Of a stretch of DNA of 64,000 bases, positions 1 to 12,720 are shown piece after piece. The notes under the pieces were generated by a model. The model did not search any database. It was not told where the DNA came from and saw only the letters and a program-made list of their open reading frames with translations. The translations under genes and the position numbers were made by a program. Origin of the DNA: Urechis unicinctus (lineage: Eukaryota > Annelida > Polychaeta > Xenopneusta > Urechidae); contig CM067358.1 in assembly GCA_034190875.2 (NCBI GenBank), positions 47,850,451 through 47,914,450 of the forward strand, written 5' to 3'. The first letter of the stretch is position 1; the number at the start of each line of letters is the position of its first letter.

Positions 1-1036
1 GATCTGTTGGAAATCATCACTATGTTGGATGCAATCTGGATGAACTTGGGGTGCCTTAGGTTTTATTATTTTTGGTATTTTTTTTCCTGGCCCTGTTTTA
101 TCAGGAACTGATTATTTGTAAGAAAGACAAAAATATCATTGCATCATTTCGTATTGTTTGGTGGGTCAAATTAAACAGCATCTAGTGCTAGGAACTTTGG
201 AGGGTTAATATTTAATGTGTTATGTTGTTTTCTTCCTGGGTAATTTATCCCTTAACCTTGAAATTTTAATCATTTCATAGTTGACTTTCACACTTATTGT
301 TATATGATGTCCATTCCTTTTGCTAGATCCCAGGAAAAAAATCCTCTTATTTCACTAGGGGCTACTAAAATCCAAATACCACCTCTATCGGTTGTTTCAC
401 TGGATTCCTGAACCTATTACATTTTTGTTTCATTAGGGTTGACGTTGGGTTCTAAATGTGGGCCAATACACCTTGAACGACCTCACGGCCCTTCCAGGAA
501 GGTTGGCCATTTTCACGATGAAGATGAAATAAGGATTAAATGGATATCCTGTTTTTTGTGATCTTTCTATGCTGACCAGCACCATGAAATTTCCATTTTT
601 ATCAATTTTCCTTCGGCATTGTATCCCTGAGAGCATCCATTTTGCGCCAATAAAATTGTGTTGCAGAGCCCGTGTGATGTGTTAATTTAGTCATGGTTTT
701 TATTACTTACGCATCAAGTTCAGTTTTGTATAAAAAAGTCAACACTAGTGGAAATAATTAGTTCACCTTTTACAGATGCTTATATGTTTTGTTTTATACA
801 TTCTGTTTTCATCTCCATAGAATGATTACATCATAAAGAATATGCACTGCCTTTGACATATATAATGCATTGACACTTGTTTGTCTCAAGTTTGAATAAG
901 AATAAAGCAACGAATAAATGGAAGTGAGGACACAGAAATATTTCCGACCAATTTATTCACTCAGAGTGGACGTCTCTGTCTATGTTCATTAACCAGATAT
1001 CACATGGCATTGTGATTGGTCTGTGTAGTAGGGATC
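1..1036. other. Upstream region of FNBP4, no gene seen
   Basis: AT-rich DNA with no convincing exon. Short open stretches show no recognisable protein. An inverted CCAAT box (ATTGG, 1015-1019) lies about 18 bases before the FNBP4 start codon, so the promoter and 5' leader probably fall in the last few hundred bases. No TATA box is obvious. Confidence 0.4.
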
Positions 1037-4000
1037 ATGGGAAAGAAAGGAATCGGACACAGACGCCAAGTGCTGCAGCTGGAAGAGTCTCCGGCAACTT
1101 TTGGCTTTGGCTATTCACCAGCAAGCTCATCAGGAGAGGGTAATTAAGAACTAGAGATTCATCTAATGTCATGCTTAGGCGCAGAGGACAACTCTGTCAT
1201 TATATTATCATCTTTGTTTGCTAGCATGTTGCCGGCCCGTTCATTAACTTCACTCATTGTGTCGCACTTTATTACTGAAATTGAATGATACAATGGAAAC
1301 TTGGTGTTTGTTCCAATTTAAATTGTCAGTTGGCTTGGCAGGCACCAGTTCTGGACTGACTGGTTTAATGGGCTCCTATGTGGACTCTGATGTTGATGAG
1401 GAGGAGTCTGAACAAATGCCCCCTGCATCCTCACCTTGTGAGTATGATGACTTACAGCAAGTTCAGATAGCTTTGTTTTTTGGTGGATCTAGTGATACCA
1501 TACCCTCCCTAATTGGAGTTGCTTCCTTACAGTCTGTCTCTTATTTAAATTATATTTGCTGAGATTTATCCCCTATCCCCATTCGTCCTCTACTTAATAG
1601 ACTTTACCGTATCTGGTGGTGAACCATTGTTTTAAAACTTCAGCTCGGGTGCCCTCTCAAGGCTTGAGGTTTGTGGCATCAAAGGAGGTGTATGATGGGA
1701 GTGTGGCAGTGAAGGCGGAGCGTGATATGGATAACAATGAAGACCATGATGGTCTGACTAATGGACAGACAGATGTTCCCAGAGCCTTAGTTATAGAACC
1801 CAAAGATGATGTGGATGCCAAAGTCATGGACTTCTTGGCTGTAAGTTATTGAAGAGAGAGATAGTGATAATGTGATTGATGCTATTGTTAAATATGATGA
1901 CAGTTTGTGTGAACATGTAAGCAAAAGGCCTGGACTTGATCATTGGTTGTGAATGTGTGAACCAGGAGATAGGCGCCATGGACCAGGATGTTAAGACAGA
2001 GGATCAAGTTGACGAGGATGGGGAGCGACCTCCTACTCCCCCAACAGGTGGATACAATGATCATCTCTATATATGACGTTATGTTCCATGTTGTAGAACT
2101 CTGGTTGCTAAATTCATTAATGATAGTGATAGAAGCTTAATATAGAAAGCCCTTATATTGTAATTGTGTTATGGATCATCACTTTATGATATCCTTCCAA
2201 TATGATTTGTATGTAATTGCTACAACAACTTTCTGTCTCTATTCTCCCAATGTACTTATTTCACTACTGTATTCAAAATTACAATTATCTTCTCCTTTTA
2301 AGATATTCTACCCATTTTATTCCTTGTATATGTGTGTTTTCTCACTTCATGTGATGTTGTCAACAATTTTGTCAATATGATGACAATCGATATGCCCATT
2401 CAGAGCCGATGACCTCGTGGCAGCAGTGTGTCGATGAGAAGACCCAGTGTTTCTACTACTGGCACATGGACAGTAATGCAGTGGTGTGGGAAATCCCCCC
2501 AGATTACTCACAGTATCTCCTCTTATACAAAGAATATGAGGATGCTCTCGACAAGCACCAAATCCTTCTCAAACAATGGGAAAAAGACCAGGCCAAAAAA
2601 CGGAAGAAGAAACAAGATAATGGGTAGGTTCGGGTGAAAGGGAGTAAAATTGGCAATTTTGGTGACATGGCAGCATGCTTTACTTTTGCATCTAATATTG
2701 GATATAAATTTATCGCGCAGCATGGACTACTCGAGCAGCAAGATGTTCACTTTCTCTTGTTTACAGTGCCCCTGTGGAGACCATCAACGTTAAACAAGAG
2801 CCTATCATTGAATCAGAGCCTGTCAAGGGCAAGCCTACTGTATCTTCATCATCATCATCATCATCATCATCACCGTCATCATCATCATCACAAGCGCCAC
2901 AGTTGCCTTCTCTGGCAAAACATGCTGCTATGAAAGAAGAGGCAGTTGCAAGTGATCTTAAAGACAAAAGTGTTGAGCCAAAGGATAATTCTAACAAACT
3001 TACCCGTCAGTGTGATGACCCAGGGGATTTATCAAAAGGTGGTGGTGATGTAGATGTGTCCATGCCTATTATTGGCCCACAGTTGCCTGAGCCTGCAAAT
3101 GAGGCAGAGGTTAACAATGAGGCAGAGGAGAACGATTTTGACATGGATATTGATGACATAGACGCCCAGCTTGACCAAGCTCTAGAAAAACAAATGGTGA
3201 TCATACTCACAGATATAATTCTTCATTGAGTTTTACATTTTAGTATTTGTTATGCTGTGTACTTTCAAATGGGTTCAGATTGTTATAAATCCATATTTCG
3301 TCTCTGCAGGCGACAAAACCTCTTGTTCAGGGAACGAAGAGGGCAAAAAGTGATTCTCCAGAGATGAGTGTCCCATTAGCAAAGCGCCCATGCACCTCCA
3401 AGAAAACTTTAGGTAGGCTGTCTATTATACAGCAGTGGATCCTTGGTCCTTCTCTGTCATCATAGTTGTTAGGATATCACAAAGTCATTGGATGGCAGAC
3501 AGCAGCTCTTTGTATAATGCTATTTCAAGATTTTATTCTCTTATCAGAGAACTCCCTCACCACGCCTGACCTGTTGTGGCATCTCTAATTAACCTATTTC
3601 TCCAAGTGTTTTGATGCCTCTAATTGACCTATTTCTCCTAATGTTGTGAAATCTCTTATTGATTTTGTTGTAAATATCATTGATCTGACTTGAGTGACTG
3701 GGTGTTCTGTTAAACCCTATACTTACTGTACTTAACTTGCGTGGCTGGTTGTATCATTACATTTCTTTATTTGTTTAGAACCAATGATAACCAAGGAAAG
3801 AAACCCTGAGGACTTGGAGTACCGCATCAACATAAAGGAAGTCCAAAAGAAGCATGATGATCTGGTGCGTCTCATGATGTACATGGTGGCATATTCAAGG
3901 CTTTACATCATATTTTATATTTTATTATTATTCAGTTTTTGTTTGTTGCATGACAGAGCATGGTAGGGGAATTATCATCCACTCTGATGGACAAGTTGGA

Positions 4001-4118
4001 ATGCATGGAAGTGAATCGTGATAGCCTCTCCAAGCTACAAATCTTACTTATAGAGATGATGGTAATTGGCTTGACACAAAGTTACACATAATCCTGTATA
4101 TATTTTGTATAAATATAA

Positions 4119-4182
<64 letters not shown>

Positions 4183-7100
4183 TATATGTATATGTATATA
4201 TATATATATGTATATGTATATATATATATGTTATTATTATTACATTTTTTGGAAAACTGTATTGTTACATTGTTTTCTGTGGTGGTTGTATGTTGTTGTT
4301 GTTGTGAGGTTGGATTGAGTGTGGTGGTATGTTTGTGTTTGCTAGACACGAGTAAGTGACTGGAAGGCGGGCCACGTGTCCACCCCCTACCTGCTGAGGC
4401 GACTCCAGGAGGCAGACCGAGACATCAGTGACTACGAGGAGAAGACAACACCTCCTGGCTGGTCATGTCACTGGGACAGGTGGGGCACTTTACCATCAGC
4501 CTCACCATTGCTACAATGCTTCAGTCATCGTGAACTGTGTCTGACATTTAAAGCTCCAGTTTTCTGGCTTCTATACCAGAGAAGCCCTCAACGTGTTTAT
4601 GAACTGTCTGTGCTGGCTGTTCAACTGCGTATGTTAACACAACACAACACTTGTAGGACTGTCAGCACTGTCCTTGGGGTTCTCATTCTGAGAGCTAATT
4701 ACTGTGTACTTGTTGTCATACCTCTGCAATCTTCACTGATAATGTCTACCATTGCCAATGGGGGCTCCGTCCAGATGTCAAATGGATGAATGACTGTGAC
4801 TTGATCAAATGAGTCCTATATATATGTTGTTGGGCATTCCATGCTGTACAAGATGCCTGTGTGTGATTGGGGTTGAATTATAACCTAGTTTATGATGGGA
4901 AATTAATGAATAATTGAAACCAAGTGAAAACTACATGATATGCAAGTCCTTGATGATGGAGAGAAAAAGGAAAAAAGAAGAGGAGAAATACACTGCAGTG
5001 AGTTGTGACTATAAGAACCTGGCTTGCTTCCACAACATGCACTGGGCTCATTCAGAGGCTCCAAGTCAGGTCAATGCTCACTTGTCATTAATCTCAAATG
5101 TGAAAAATCATTAAATAATTGATGTCCCATATTTGCAATGGCTTGGATTCTCTTTTATTGAAGGGGAGTTCTTAAACCAAAGTATGTGCAAATTTTGGAT
5201 GCATGACTTGTATTAATGATGATGACAATTGTTGATCAGGGTGCTGTGTATTATCTATGTTCCATTCTCACATTGGATCAGGTGTTATGGGAAAACTTGG
5301 GGTTTAACTTTCACTAAATCCACCTGATCTTTTGTTTCTCATTTTCTTTCTGTTTACGGATCATATGATGTGCTATCTCTTCCTGTATTGTAACTTGTTT
5401 GTGTGTATGTGTGTTTGAGTTTCACTTTCAGGATGACCACCCATAAGTCACCTTGTAAAGGTCATTACACCAACTGATCTAACCCTGACCTTTCTCTGAT
5501 CTGTTTCATATGACCTCAGTGACTACGTGCGCTACTTCTACATGAATGACGTGACAGGAGACAGTCAGTGGGAGTATCCAGAGGTCGATGAACCCTGTGA
5601 AGAGGTCGCAGCCGACACCCAAAATTCAGAAGAATATCCTGGGTCATCTTCACAAGCTTCATGGAGGTCAACACAAGGTCACAGTGATTTAGATGCTAAC
5701 TTGGTAAGTGAGGTTCAACCAAGTGTTCAATGTGTTTTTGTTTGATCAAATTGCACAATACTTTAAGTGATTACGTTCCAATACAAGCTCTCATCAGTTA
5801 CATCACTATGAACATGATCCTCTATAGCCAGATCATCATGGAAATGGTAACCAACAATATTCCGATACGCTTATTATATATTCTTAATAGTTTCAACAAT
5901 CGAACCATTCAAGCAAGAACAAAATGTCAACCACAGGAACTTCATCATCTGTAGGTCAGTGACTGTCATAATTTGTTCCTGTTATGCTGTGTGGTAGACA
6001 TAAATATCTCCTTGTTTTGTGGAGCTTTTTATCAAGCTCAGGGTTTTTATCTGCTGCTCCGTGATATTGTATCAAGTTCAGGGTTATCTGCTGCTCTGTG
6101 ATATTGTATCAAGCTCAGGGTTTTTATCTGCTGCTCCGTGATATTGTATCAAGCTCAGGGTTTTTATCTGCTGCTCCGTGATATTGTATCAAGCTCAGGG
6201 TTTTTATCTGCTGCTCCGTGATATTGTATCAAGCTCAGGGTTTTTATCTGCTGCTGCGTGGAATTCCGATAAGCTAATTCAAACTCGTCAAAAATGACTG
6301 TTCTGACATATGGCGTTTTCAGGTTTGGATTCTGACTGTGAACTTGTGAGCAAGTTGTTGAGTGCTCCACCACCACCACCCCCTTCTCCACCCCAACAAT
6401 CCCCGCCCCCTCCTCCCCCTCGTTCCACCCAGCCCCCGCCCCCATTACCGGCAGCACAGTCATATCAACCACAACCACCGCCTCCAGCCTCTTCAGTGAG
6501 AAATGAACCTCCTCCGCCGGGTACACAGACAACCTCAGACACTCCCCCTCCTTGTTTGGTCGCCTCTTATTCCATGAGTGACTCTGACTCAGATAATGAA
6601 AGTGATTCAGACCATGAGGAGGAAACCACAAACGGCAGAGTATCTCCACAGCAGTCAGCTGGTGAAGAGGTAGGCAAAGGCAGCAAACGGTCTCATACAC
6701 TCAGTGCACCGCCAGTGATGAATCCACGACCCCCAGCAGCTCCCACAGTTACAGAGGAGACGGATAACACAGGGGGAGCCACTGAATCAGGATCTGATGG
6801 AGAACAGATGACTGTATCAGTTGCCGAACCTGAACCTGTGAGTGCCAGTGAGGGGACTTCATCACATCAACCAAGCAAAAAGAAGAAGAAAAAAGATAAG
6901 GTAAGAGAGAGTGGGTAGTGGGACATGGGTTTACTTTTAGTTGTAGTTCACCCTTCTTACATAAAAAAAGTGGTTTGTAATAAGACTTATAGCAATCAGG
7001 GTGAATTCCTTCAAACCAACTATAAAGTTTTAATATGGCTATCACATAACTATTTTGCATATTTTACCAGATAGATTTCCTAAAGCACAATAAAACATAT

Positions 7101-7227
7101 CATTGTGATGCTTCTTTGTTTTATATTGCAGGCTTTGTTGAGCACTTTATCCATGAAGAAGAAAGGTGTACCTTCTCTTGTCCAGAAATGGCAAAAAGTG
7201 CAGAAAGAGCATGAGCCTGATGATTAG
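1037..7227 (+). CDS. FNBP4: Formin-binding protein 4 (WW-domain protein), 13 exons
   Basis: FNBP4 is a nuclear WW-domain protein that binds proline-rich formins. Exons read from the sequence: 1037-1139, 1342-1437, 1644-1840, 1966-2047, 2404-2623, 2767-3196, 3310-3412, 3779-3864, 3957-4061, 4346-4479, 5520-5703, 6323-6900, 7132-7227; all have GT/AG borders. The product is about 800 residues. It opens MGKKGIGHRRQVLQL, like vertebrate FNBP4. WW1 lies near residues 161-195 (WQQC...FYYW...VVWEIP). A poly-Ser run is near 259-275 and an acidic stretch near 354-375. WW2 is near 505-535 (PPGWSCHWD, then RYFYMNDVTGDSQWEYP). Polyproline is near 594-640, with a Lys-rich end and a PSLVQKWQ motif. Phases agree everywhere except the exon 11/12 junction, where a microexon or the alternative donor at 5678 is needed. 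The C-terminus is shorter than in vertebrates, ending soon after the KWQ motif. Confidence 0.9.
2841..2892 (+). repeat. Coding TCA trinucleotide repeat (poly-Ser)
   Basis: A TCA/TCG run inside FNBP4 exon 6 encodes about sixteen serines broken by one proline. It keeps the frame, so length changes would only lengthen or shorten the serine tract. Confidence 0.85.
4120..4240. repeat. TA microsatellite in FNBP4 intron 9
   Basis: A long TA dinucleotide run with a few TG and CA interruptions sits between exons 9 and 10. Tyr-Ile open frames on both strands are artefacts of the repeat. Confidence 0.95.
6015..6258. repeat. 40-bp minisatellite in FNBP4 intron 11
   Basis: About six head-to-tail copies of a 40-base unit containing TATCTGCTGCTCCGTGATAT. 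Each copy ends in a CTCAGGG segment that looks like a splice acceptor. It lies just upstream of the true exon 12 acceptor at 6321-6322. Copies are nearly identical, suggesting recent expansion. Confidence 0.9.
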
Positions 7228-9454
7228 TCCCCAGCTACAATTAGATTCATTGCAGTATTTTAAAAATTACCTGAAGCTAGTGGAAAAAACATTCATTGAT
7301 AAACACCACATGCCATGTACTATACAACCTGTTATTTAACAAAGGAAGTGAAAGAGGACAATGTGCCAATGTTATGCTTGTATGGTGTGCGTTGAATCTT
7401 GTTGTTAGTTCAGACAGAGTTGCTGTTAAATTGCTCACATTATTATTTAGATATTGTACTGGAAGTATCATGATATTATTAGTCACTAAATATGGTCATG
7501 GTATGGTGTGGCCCCATTATAACAATGACATCCATATATCTGAAAAATCTCATCTCAAAGAGAGTGATGTTGGGATAAATGCTTACATAAATCCAAAAAT
7601 GCTGATATTTTCTCCCTCTTTATGGACTTCAGATAGAGATAAAAAAGATCCTTTATTCATTGAGTTACATCCAAAGCGATAAATTAGTGGAGTTAAATCA
7701 GGGTTGCAGTGAATACCAGTTATTAGCTTACCTAGTCGTAGATATGTTTATCTCGGTTTCTGTAACTGGGAAAATATCCATTGATAATGTGTCATCAAAA
7801 ACTATATGTTTTAATCAAGATATTGCTGTTATTATCATTGACCATAGGCTGTCCTGCAACAACATCTGGACAATATGGTACTTGGTAACTATAAACATGT
7901 ATAGCCCTTGGTTTTCAGGATGGCAGAGCAGAAGTATACTTTCTGGGTATATTTGCGATAATCTTTGTAACATTGTCATTTATTGAACATCTGATAATGC
8001 ATAATATTATTATGGTTCTTTCTTTCAGATGTTGCAACCACCTATTAATCATGGGAGGTTATATCAGCCCGAAAATAAAGCATGCAATGAATTATATTTA
8101 ACCTGGTTATGACAGAGCACAACAACATATGATAGCATATTCTTTAATAAGGATGTATATCCAGCCATGTTGTAAAATTGTTTGTCCTGTACAACCTCAA
8201 ATCATTGTTTAAGTTTCTTGGTGGTGTTTTTTTTCCTGAGATATGTACTGGTCTGGGACATATGAAATCCAATAAAATACCTTAATATAGATGGCTTCTA
8301 TTTCTGTGTGTTTGGTAGTTATGATCTCCTATAAACCTGTCAATTTAGATAGAAAAGATACATACAGAGGTCAATGTCAAACGTATCTTTGTCAATGCAT
8401 AGCATCAATCTGTTCATGGGGAGGTGAACTCCTGTATGGTTATTTAGAAGAACATAGGTATCAGACCATATAACACCGGTAGGAATAAATATTTCAGTGT
8501 TATGTTTTGTTCATGGAACCTTATTGCTTCAGTTTTGTGCCATCTTTAAATCATTGAGCATGCAGGCAATGAAAAGTATATCATATTCAAAACGGTGTTG
8601 TCAAGAAGATCACAGGTGGTGGAGTTTGTGGTCCAAGTTGTGCCCTCTTGGCATGTAAGGCCATGTACGATTATAGCTATGTATAAAATCATACACAATA
8701 CACGTGTTCCAATCATACATGATACACTCACAAATGTACACGTGAAGAATTCAAGGGCGGTTGAATCTGGCCAGACAAATTTTGAAAAGTTCATGTTTGT
8801 TTTGAATGACAAGTACTGTCACTGCCCGCACGCATAGACAAGCGCACTGTTGCTTTTTTATTAGTTTAGTACGTGTTATTTTGTCATATTTCCAAGATAT
8901 CGTGAACGAAAGTTGCGATTCTCTAAGTTTATCTGACAGTTGTTAAATAATAATAACGTGACAGAGTCGATCAAGATATATTCATTTCGTTTCTCGATCC
9001 AAATAGATACGTAAGTACACAACATTGATGTGAAGGCTGGAACGGTTTTCAATGACATTGGTGTGGGACTGAGGTCACGATCTTTGCAGGACAGTATATC
9101 AACGAGCAACCGGGGCTTTTGAATCCTCAGGCTTGTTTTTGCCTACAAAATTTATCGACAACGTTTATTAACAGCCGGGTCATTTGCTTTGAATGTCGTA
9201 TACATGGATCGTTTGTTAAAGTAGAAACGTTTTACTTCATGGGCTAGAATTACCAAGGGCGATACATGTCCACTTTTGTGCCAGCAATCGTGATTGGTTG
9301 ATTCGCTCTCGTCGATGCGGTGAGTTTTTACGAGAAGCTTCACGATAACGTCAAAATTTGACAGGGAGCAGGTAAACAGTGGCACTGCTTTACTTTTACT
9401 TAATAACTCTGAGATGAACCGGTTTCTTTCAACTGTACAGCGACAATAAGCGAC
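7228..9454 (+). other. FNBP4 3' UTR and FNBP4-RIC8 spacer
   Basis: After the FNBP4 stop the sequence is AT-rich and has no further convincing exon. Polyadenylation signals are at 8074-8079 and 8271-8276. From about 8300 to 9454 is the spacer and the likely RIC8 promoter. An inverted CCAAT box is near 9292, and no TATA box is clear. The two genes run head to tail with 2.2 kb between coding parts. Confidence 0.5.
8271..8276 (+). terminator. Likely polyadenylation signal of FNBP4
   Basis: AATAAA about 1.04 kb after the stop codon. A second AATAAA at 8074-8079 could be used instead. Confidence 0.45.
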
Positions 9455-12400
9455 ATGAACGAAGAAGAAACGCACCAGATAGAGACTGGCAGTGATGACA
9501 AGGTGTTGAAGATATTGAATGATTTCAACAACCAGGTGAGATACAATTGATGAGTTGATGTGGTTTCAAGTTTTGCCTCCTCATCTTCATCGGCATCACT
9601 CCATCAGGCATTCAGGGCAGTTGCCATCTCTATGTATGGCAGAACATATTGTCCCTATACAGTCTTGAGATGAATAGTTAAACAAGTGTGAAACTGCACT
9701 GTTAACCAGTAGACAGGTAGAAGTCGGTCGGTCTTGACCTTTGGCTTTGAACAGGTCTGGGCCAAGACTGGATTTCCTGGAATTCATTAAGTATGCAGTA
9801 TATTGAGTGAGTTTTAATGTAAACTGTTAGGAGATGGGTCGTGGTTTTATTCAATTTGCGATCTCATAGCCAGTGTTGAGAACTTTGACACCCACTTTGA
9901 AATTTCTGGCTAATCCTCTGCCCCATGCGTCATAAAAAAGTGTTATCAAACAGATCCTAGATGAACCAACAGTGATCTGCATCCCTGTTTGTCTTTAAAC
10001 GATTTGTTTATACTGGTACGTTTAAACTGACTGGGCTCATTTATGTATATGGCCCAGGAGGCGTGGATGGGTCGACAGTGTTCAGGGGAAAATTCCTAAG
10101 AAATTCTCTAGCTAAGACCCTGGTGGCACATTTTGTCAATATAGCTTGTAGTGTTACAATCATAGATCTTATGGCTACGCTAAGAGGACTCACTCATGCC
10201 TTTACCCGAGAAAGTATGTGCGCAGCGCACTGCTTCTCACACGTCTATCTTAAAATCACAGGGAATTTTCTGATCAAATCATTAACCAATCAGAAGACTC
10301 CATATCTTCAACATAAGCCTCAAGGTGCCTATGCCCTAGGCGTTGGATCAACCGTCCAATTTGTTGTTGTTGATTTTATGGTAGTTCCCTCTGACTGCTC
10401 AGTCATTAACATGTCCACCACATATCCAGTTGGAGTGACCTCCCTTAGCGCAGCTGTAAGCTAATTGGTTCAATTACTTAACAAATGCGACATTTCTTCT
10501 GGACTCTCATCAAACTGAGACATTGAAAACTTTAATGTTATGATTTAGATATGTCATAACATTTAATTATTGGACTGCATTTATGGTGTTTGTTATAATA
10601 GTTAATTTGCCTGACAATGGTGATCAATTGATTGCGCATGTACATTTAAACACAACTTTATGGACTCCTCATTCCACAAAACCATCATGTGTCATAGTAA
10701 ATCATATCCAAATGTTTGAGGCATACTTTTAATCTAAATACTTGTGTGGTATTTGAAGCGTTGACCAATTCTTTTTTCATTTTGCAGCATGCCAAGACAT
10801 TTTTCTTTCCCGAGCTCTCAAAAACCTCGAAACAGGTAATGTATTGATATTAAAAAATTGACATTGCAGATGTTAGTTTGGAGTGCGAATGCAAAGAGGT
10901 ATTTGTCCATACACGTCTCGCAATAAGTGATGAATATTATAACTCGGTGCTGATATCCTTTCCTGCAGAAACTGGTTGATGCAATCATCAAGCACCTAAA
11001 TGTACAAAGTGCTGACGAACTTCACGTTTGTTGCCTCGAAACGTTACGAATTCTCAGCAGAGACAAGTCTGGTTTAGAAGTTCTAACAGAAGATTCCGTT
11101 CTTAAAGTGTTCCAACGCCATGCTGGTCTGGAAGTGTCTGGAAACGAGGCTGCATCTATCACACATCATGCCAACAACAAAGGTGAATTATCCATTTATA
11201 TTGCATTCATATAATTGATTACAGATTGTGCAAGATTATTTTGTTTAACAATACATGTTTTCCTATCTTTACAGTCATGGTGGAGGCCCTGAAATGCCTT
11301 TGCAACCTTATATTCAACAGTAAATCTGCCCAGCATAGTTGTAGGTAAGTGCTGCTTCAATAATCTATTTGACTGCAATACATTTGGTATCTGAGGCTCA
11401 GGTTGTTTTATTTGTGGTGTAGTATATATATTATAGTATATATTAAACAGTAATGTCAAAAAATCATTTTTAGCCCCTAAAAGCTATCATGACAATATAT
11501 GACAAGGAATGAGGATGTTTGTCAAGCTTATGCTAACCCACTCTACCTCTCCCATGTGCTATAGTCGCAATGGGTGTGTGGATGGAATTGTTCAGCGACT
11601 TAAGACCTATAAAGACCCTACAGTCATCCATGACATTAAGGTACAGAGCTTGTTACCAAGCAACCACGGTTTCAGACTTGGATCACATTTTTTTTTTGTA
11701 GTTCCATGACCCTGGTTATGGTACCATAGTTGAAACTTTTCACTCTGAATCAGGGTATATTGGGACTCTTCTGTCTGTTTCAGTTTTTTGATCTGAGAAT
11801 GCTCTTCCTACTAACAGCTCTGTGTTCTGAGACCAGGTTTGTTTCACCCATCATCACTTGCCTCATCATCATAAACATTCAAGTCGCACAGTGTTTATTT
11901 TTCTCAGCTTCATCACCACAATGTCTGAGAGGGGGTGGGGTGCGCCCTATACAGGCTCTGTGAAATTGGCGGAGCCAAATCATGAATTTTGAAACTAATA
12001 CTGATCTATCTCTGTGCATGTGGGTGGTAATATAAAGATTGTGATGACTGGCGATCGCATGTCAGCTATCCTTTATAAATTATCTCACCATGGCATGCAT
12101 AATCAGATCTGACCTGATGTTCTTGTAGTTTACATGTCACTGTTAAAATCGCTGGCCCTTTTTTTTCAAAGTCAGGCTTCTGAGCGGCTGCTGGTGTAAA
12201 GAGGAGACTTCCTTCATGAAAAGCGGCATTTAAGCTTATGGTTGTGAAATATACTCCCAAGTTGTCCTTAAACACGACCCCAATTGTCCATTTAAATTTT
12301 CCCCTTGTTTCCTTCTCTACTTAGCATCAGGGTATGTACGTTACAGCTTCGGCTTGGATAATGACACACACCATTACATTGTACAATCCTTCCCTTTCCT

Positions 12401-12678
12401 ACTTCTCCTGGGTAGGAGAAATTCTCTTTGGGCAACACAGCTGTGGCTTATCTTACCCCCGACCACTCTTCTCCTCTAAACCCTGCCTGCCAAGGACAGT
12501 GATAGGACACGCCCCTTAGATACACTTTGTGGTTCGTCTGATGTTGGGTTGTGTAGGGGCAATGTGACTGATCAATAAACTGTATATTTCTCAACACCAC
12601 AAAAGTCACGCTGAATGGGCAAATCCGTTTTGCAAATACCAACTAAATGTTGGAAGTCGACGCCAAACTCAAATACGA

Positions 12679-12720
<42 letters not shown>

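Noticed and set aside
4044-4359. Tyr-Ile-rich open frames over TA repeats (also 16.6, 46.6, 51.2 and 62.3 kb)
   Set aside because: They are translations of TA microsatellites, open on both strands.
4376-4789. 137-codon frame starting inside FNBP4 exon 10
   Set aside because: It reads through the donor at 4480 into the intron; only the first part is coding.
10063-10464. 133-codon frame in RIC8 intron 1
   Set aside because: No family, no splice support, and RIC8 phases close without it.
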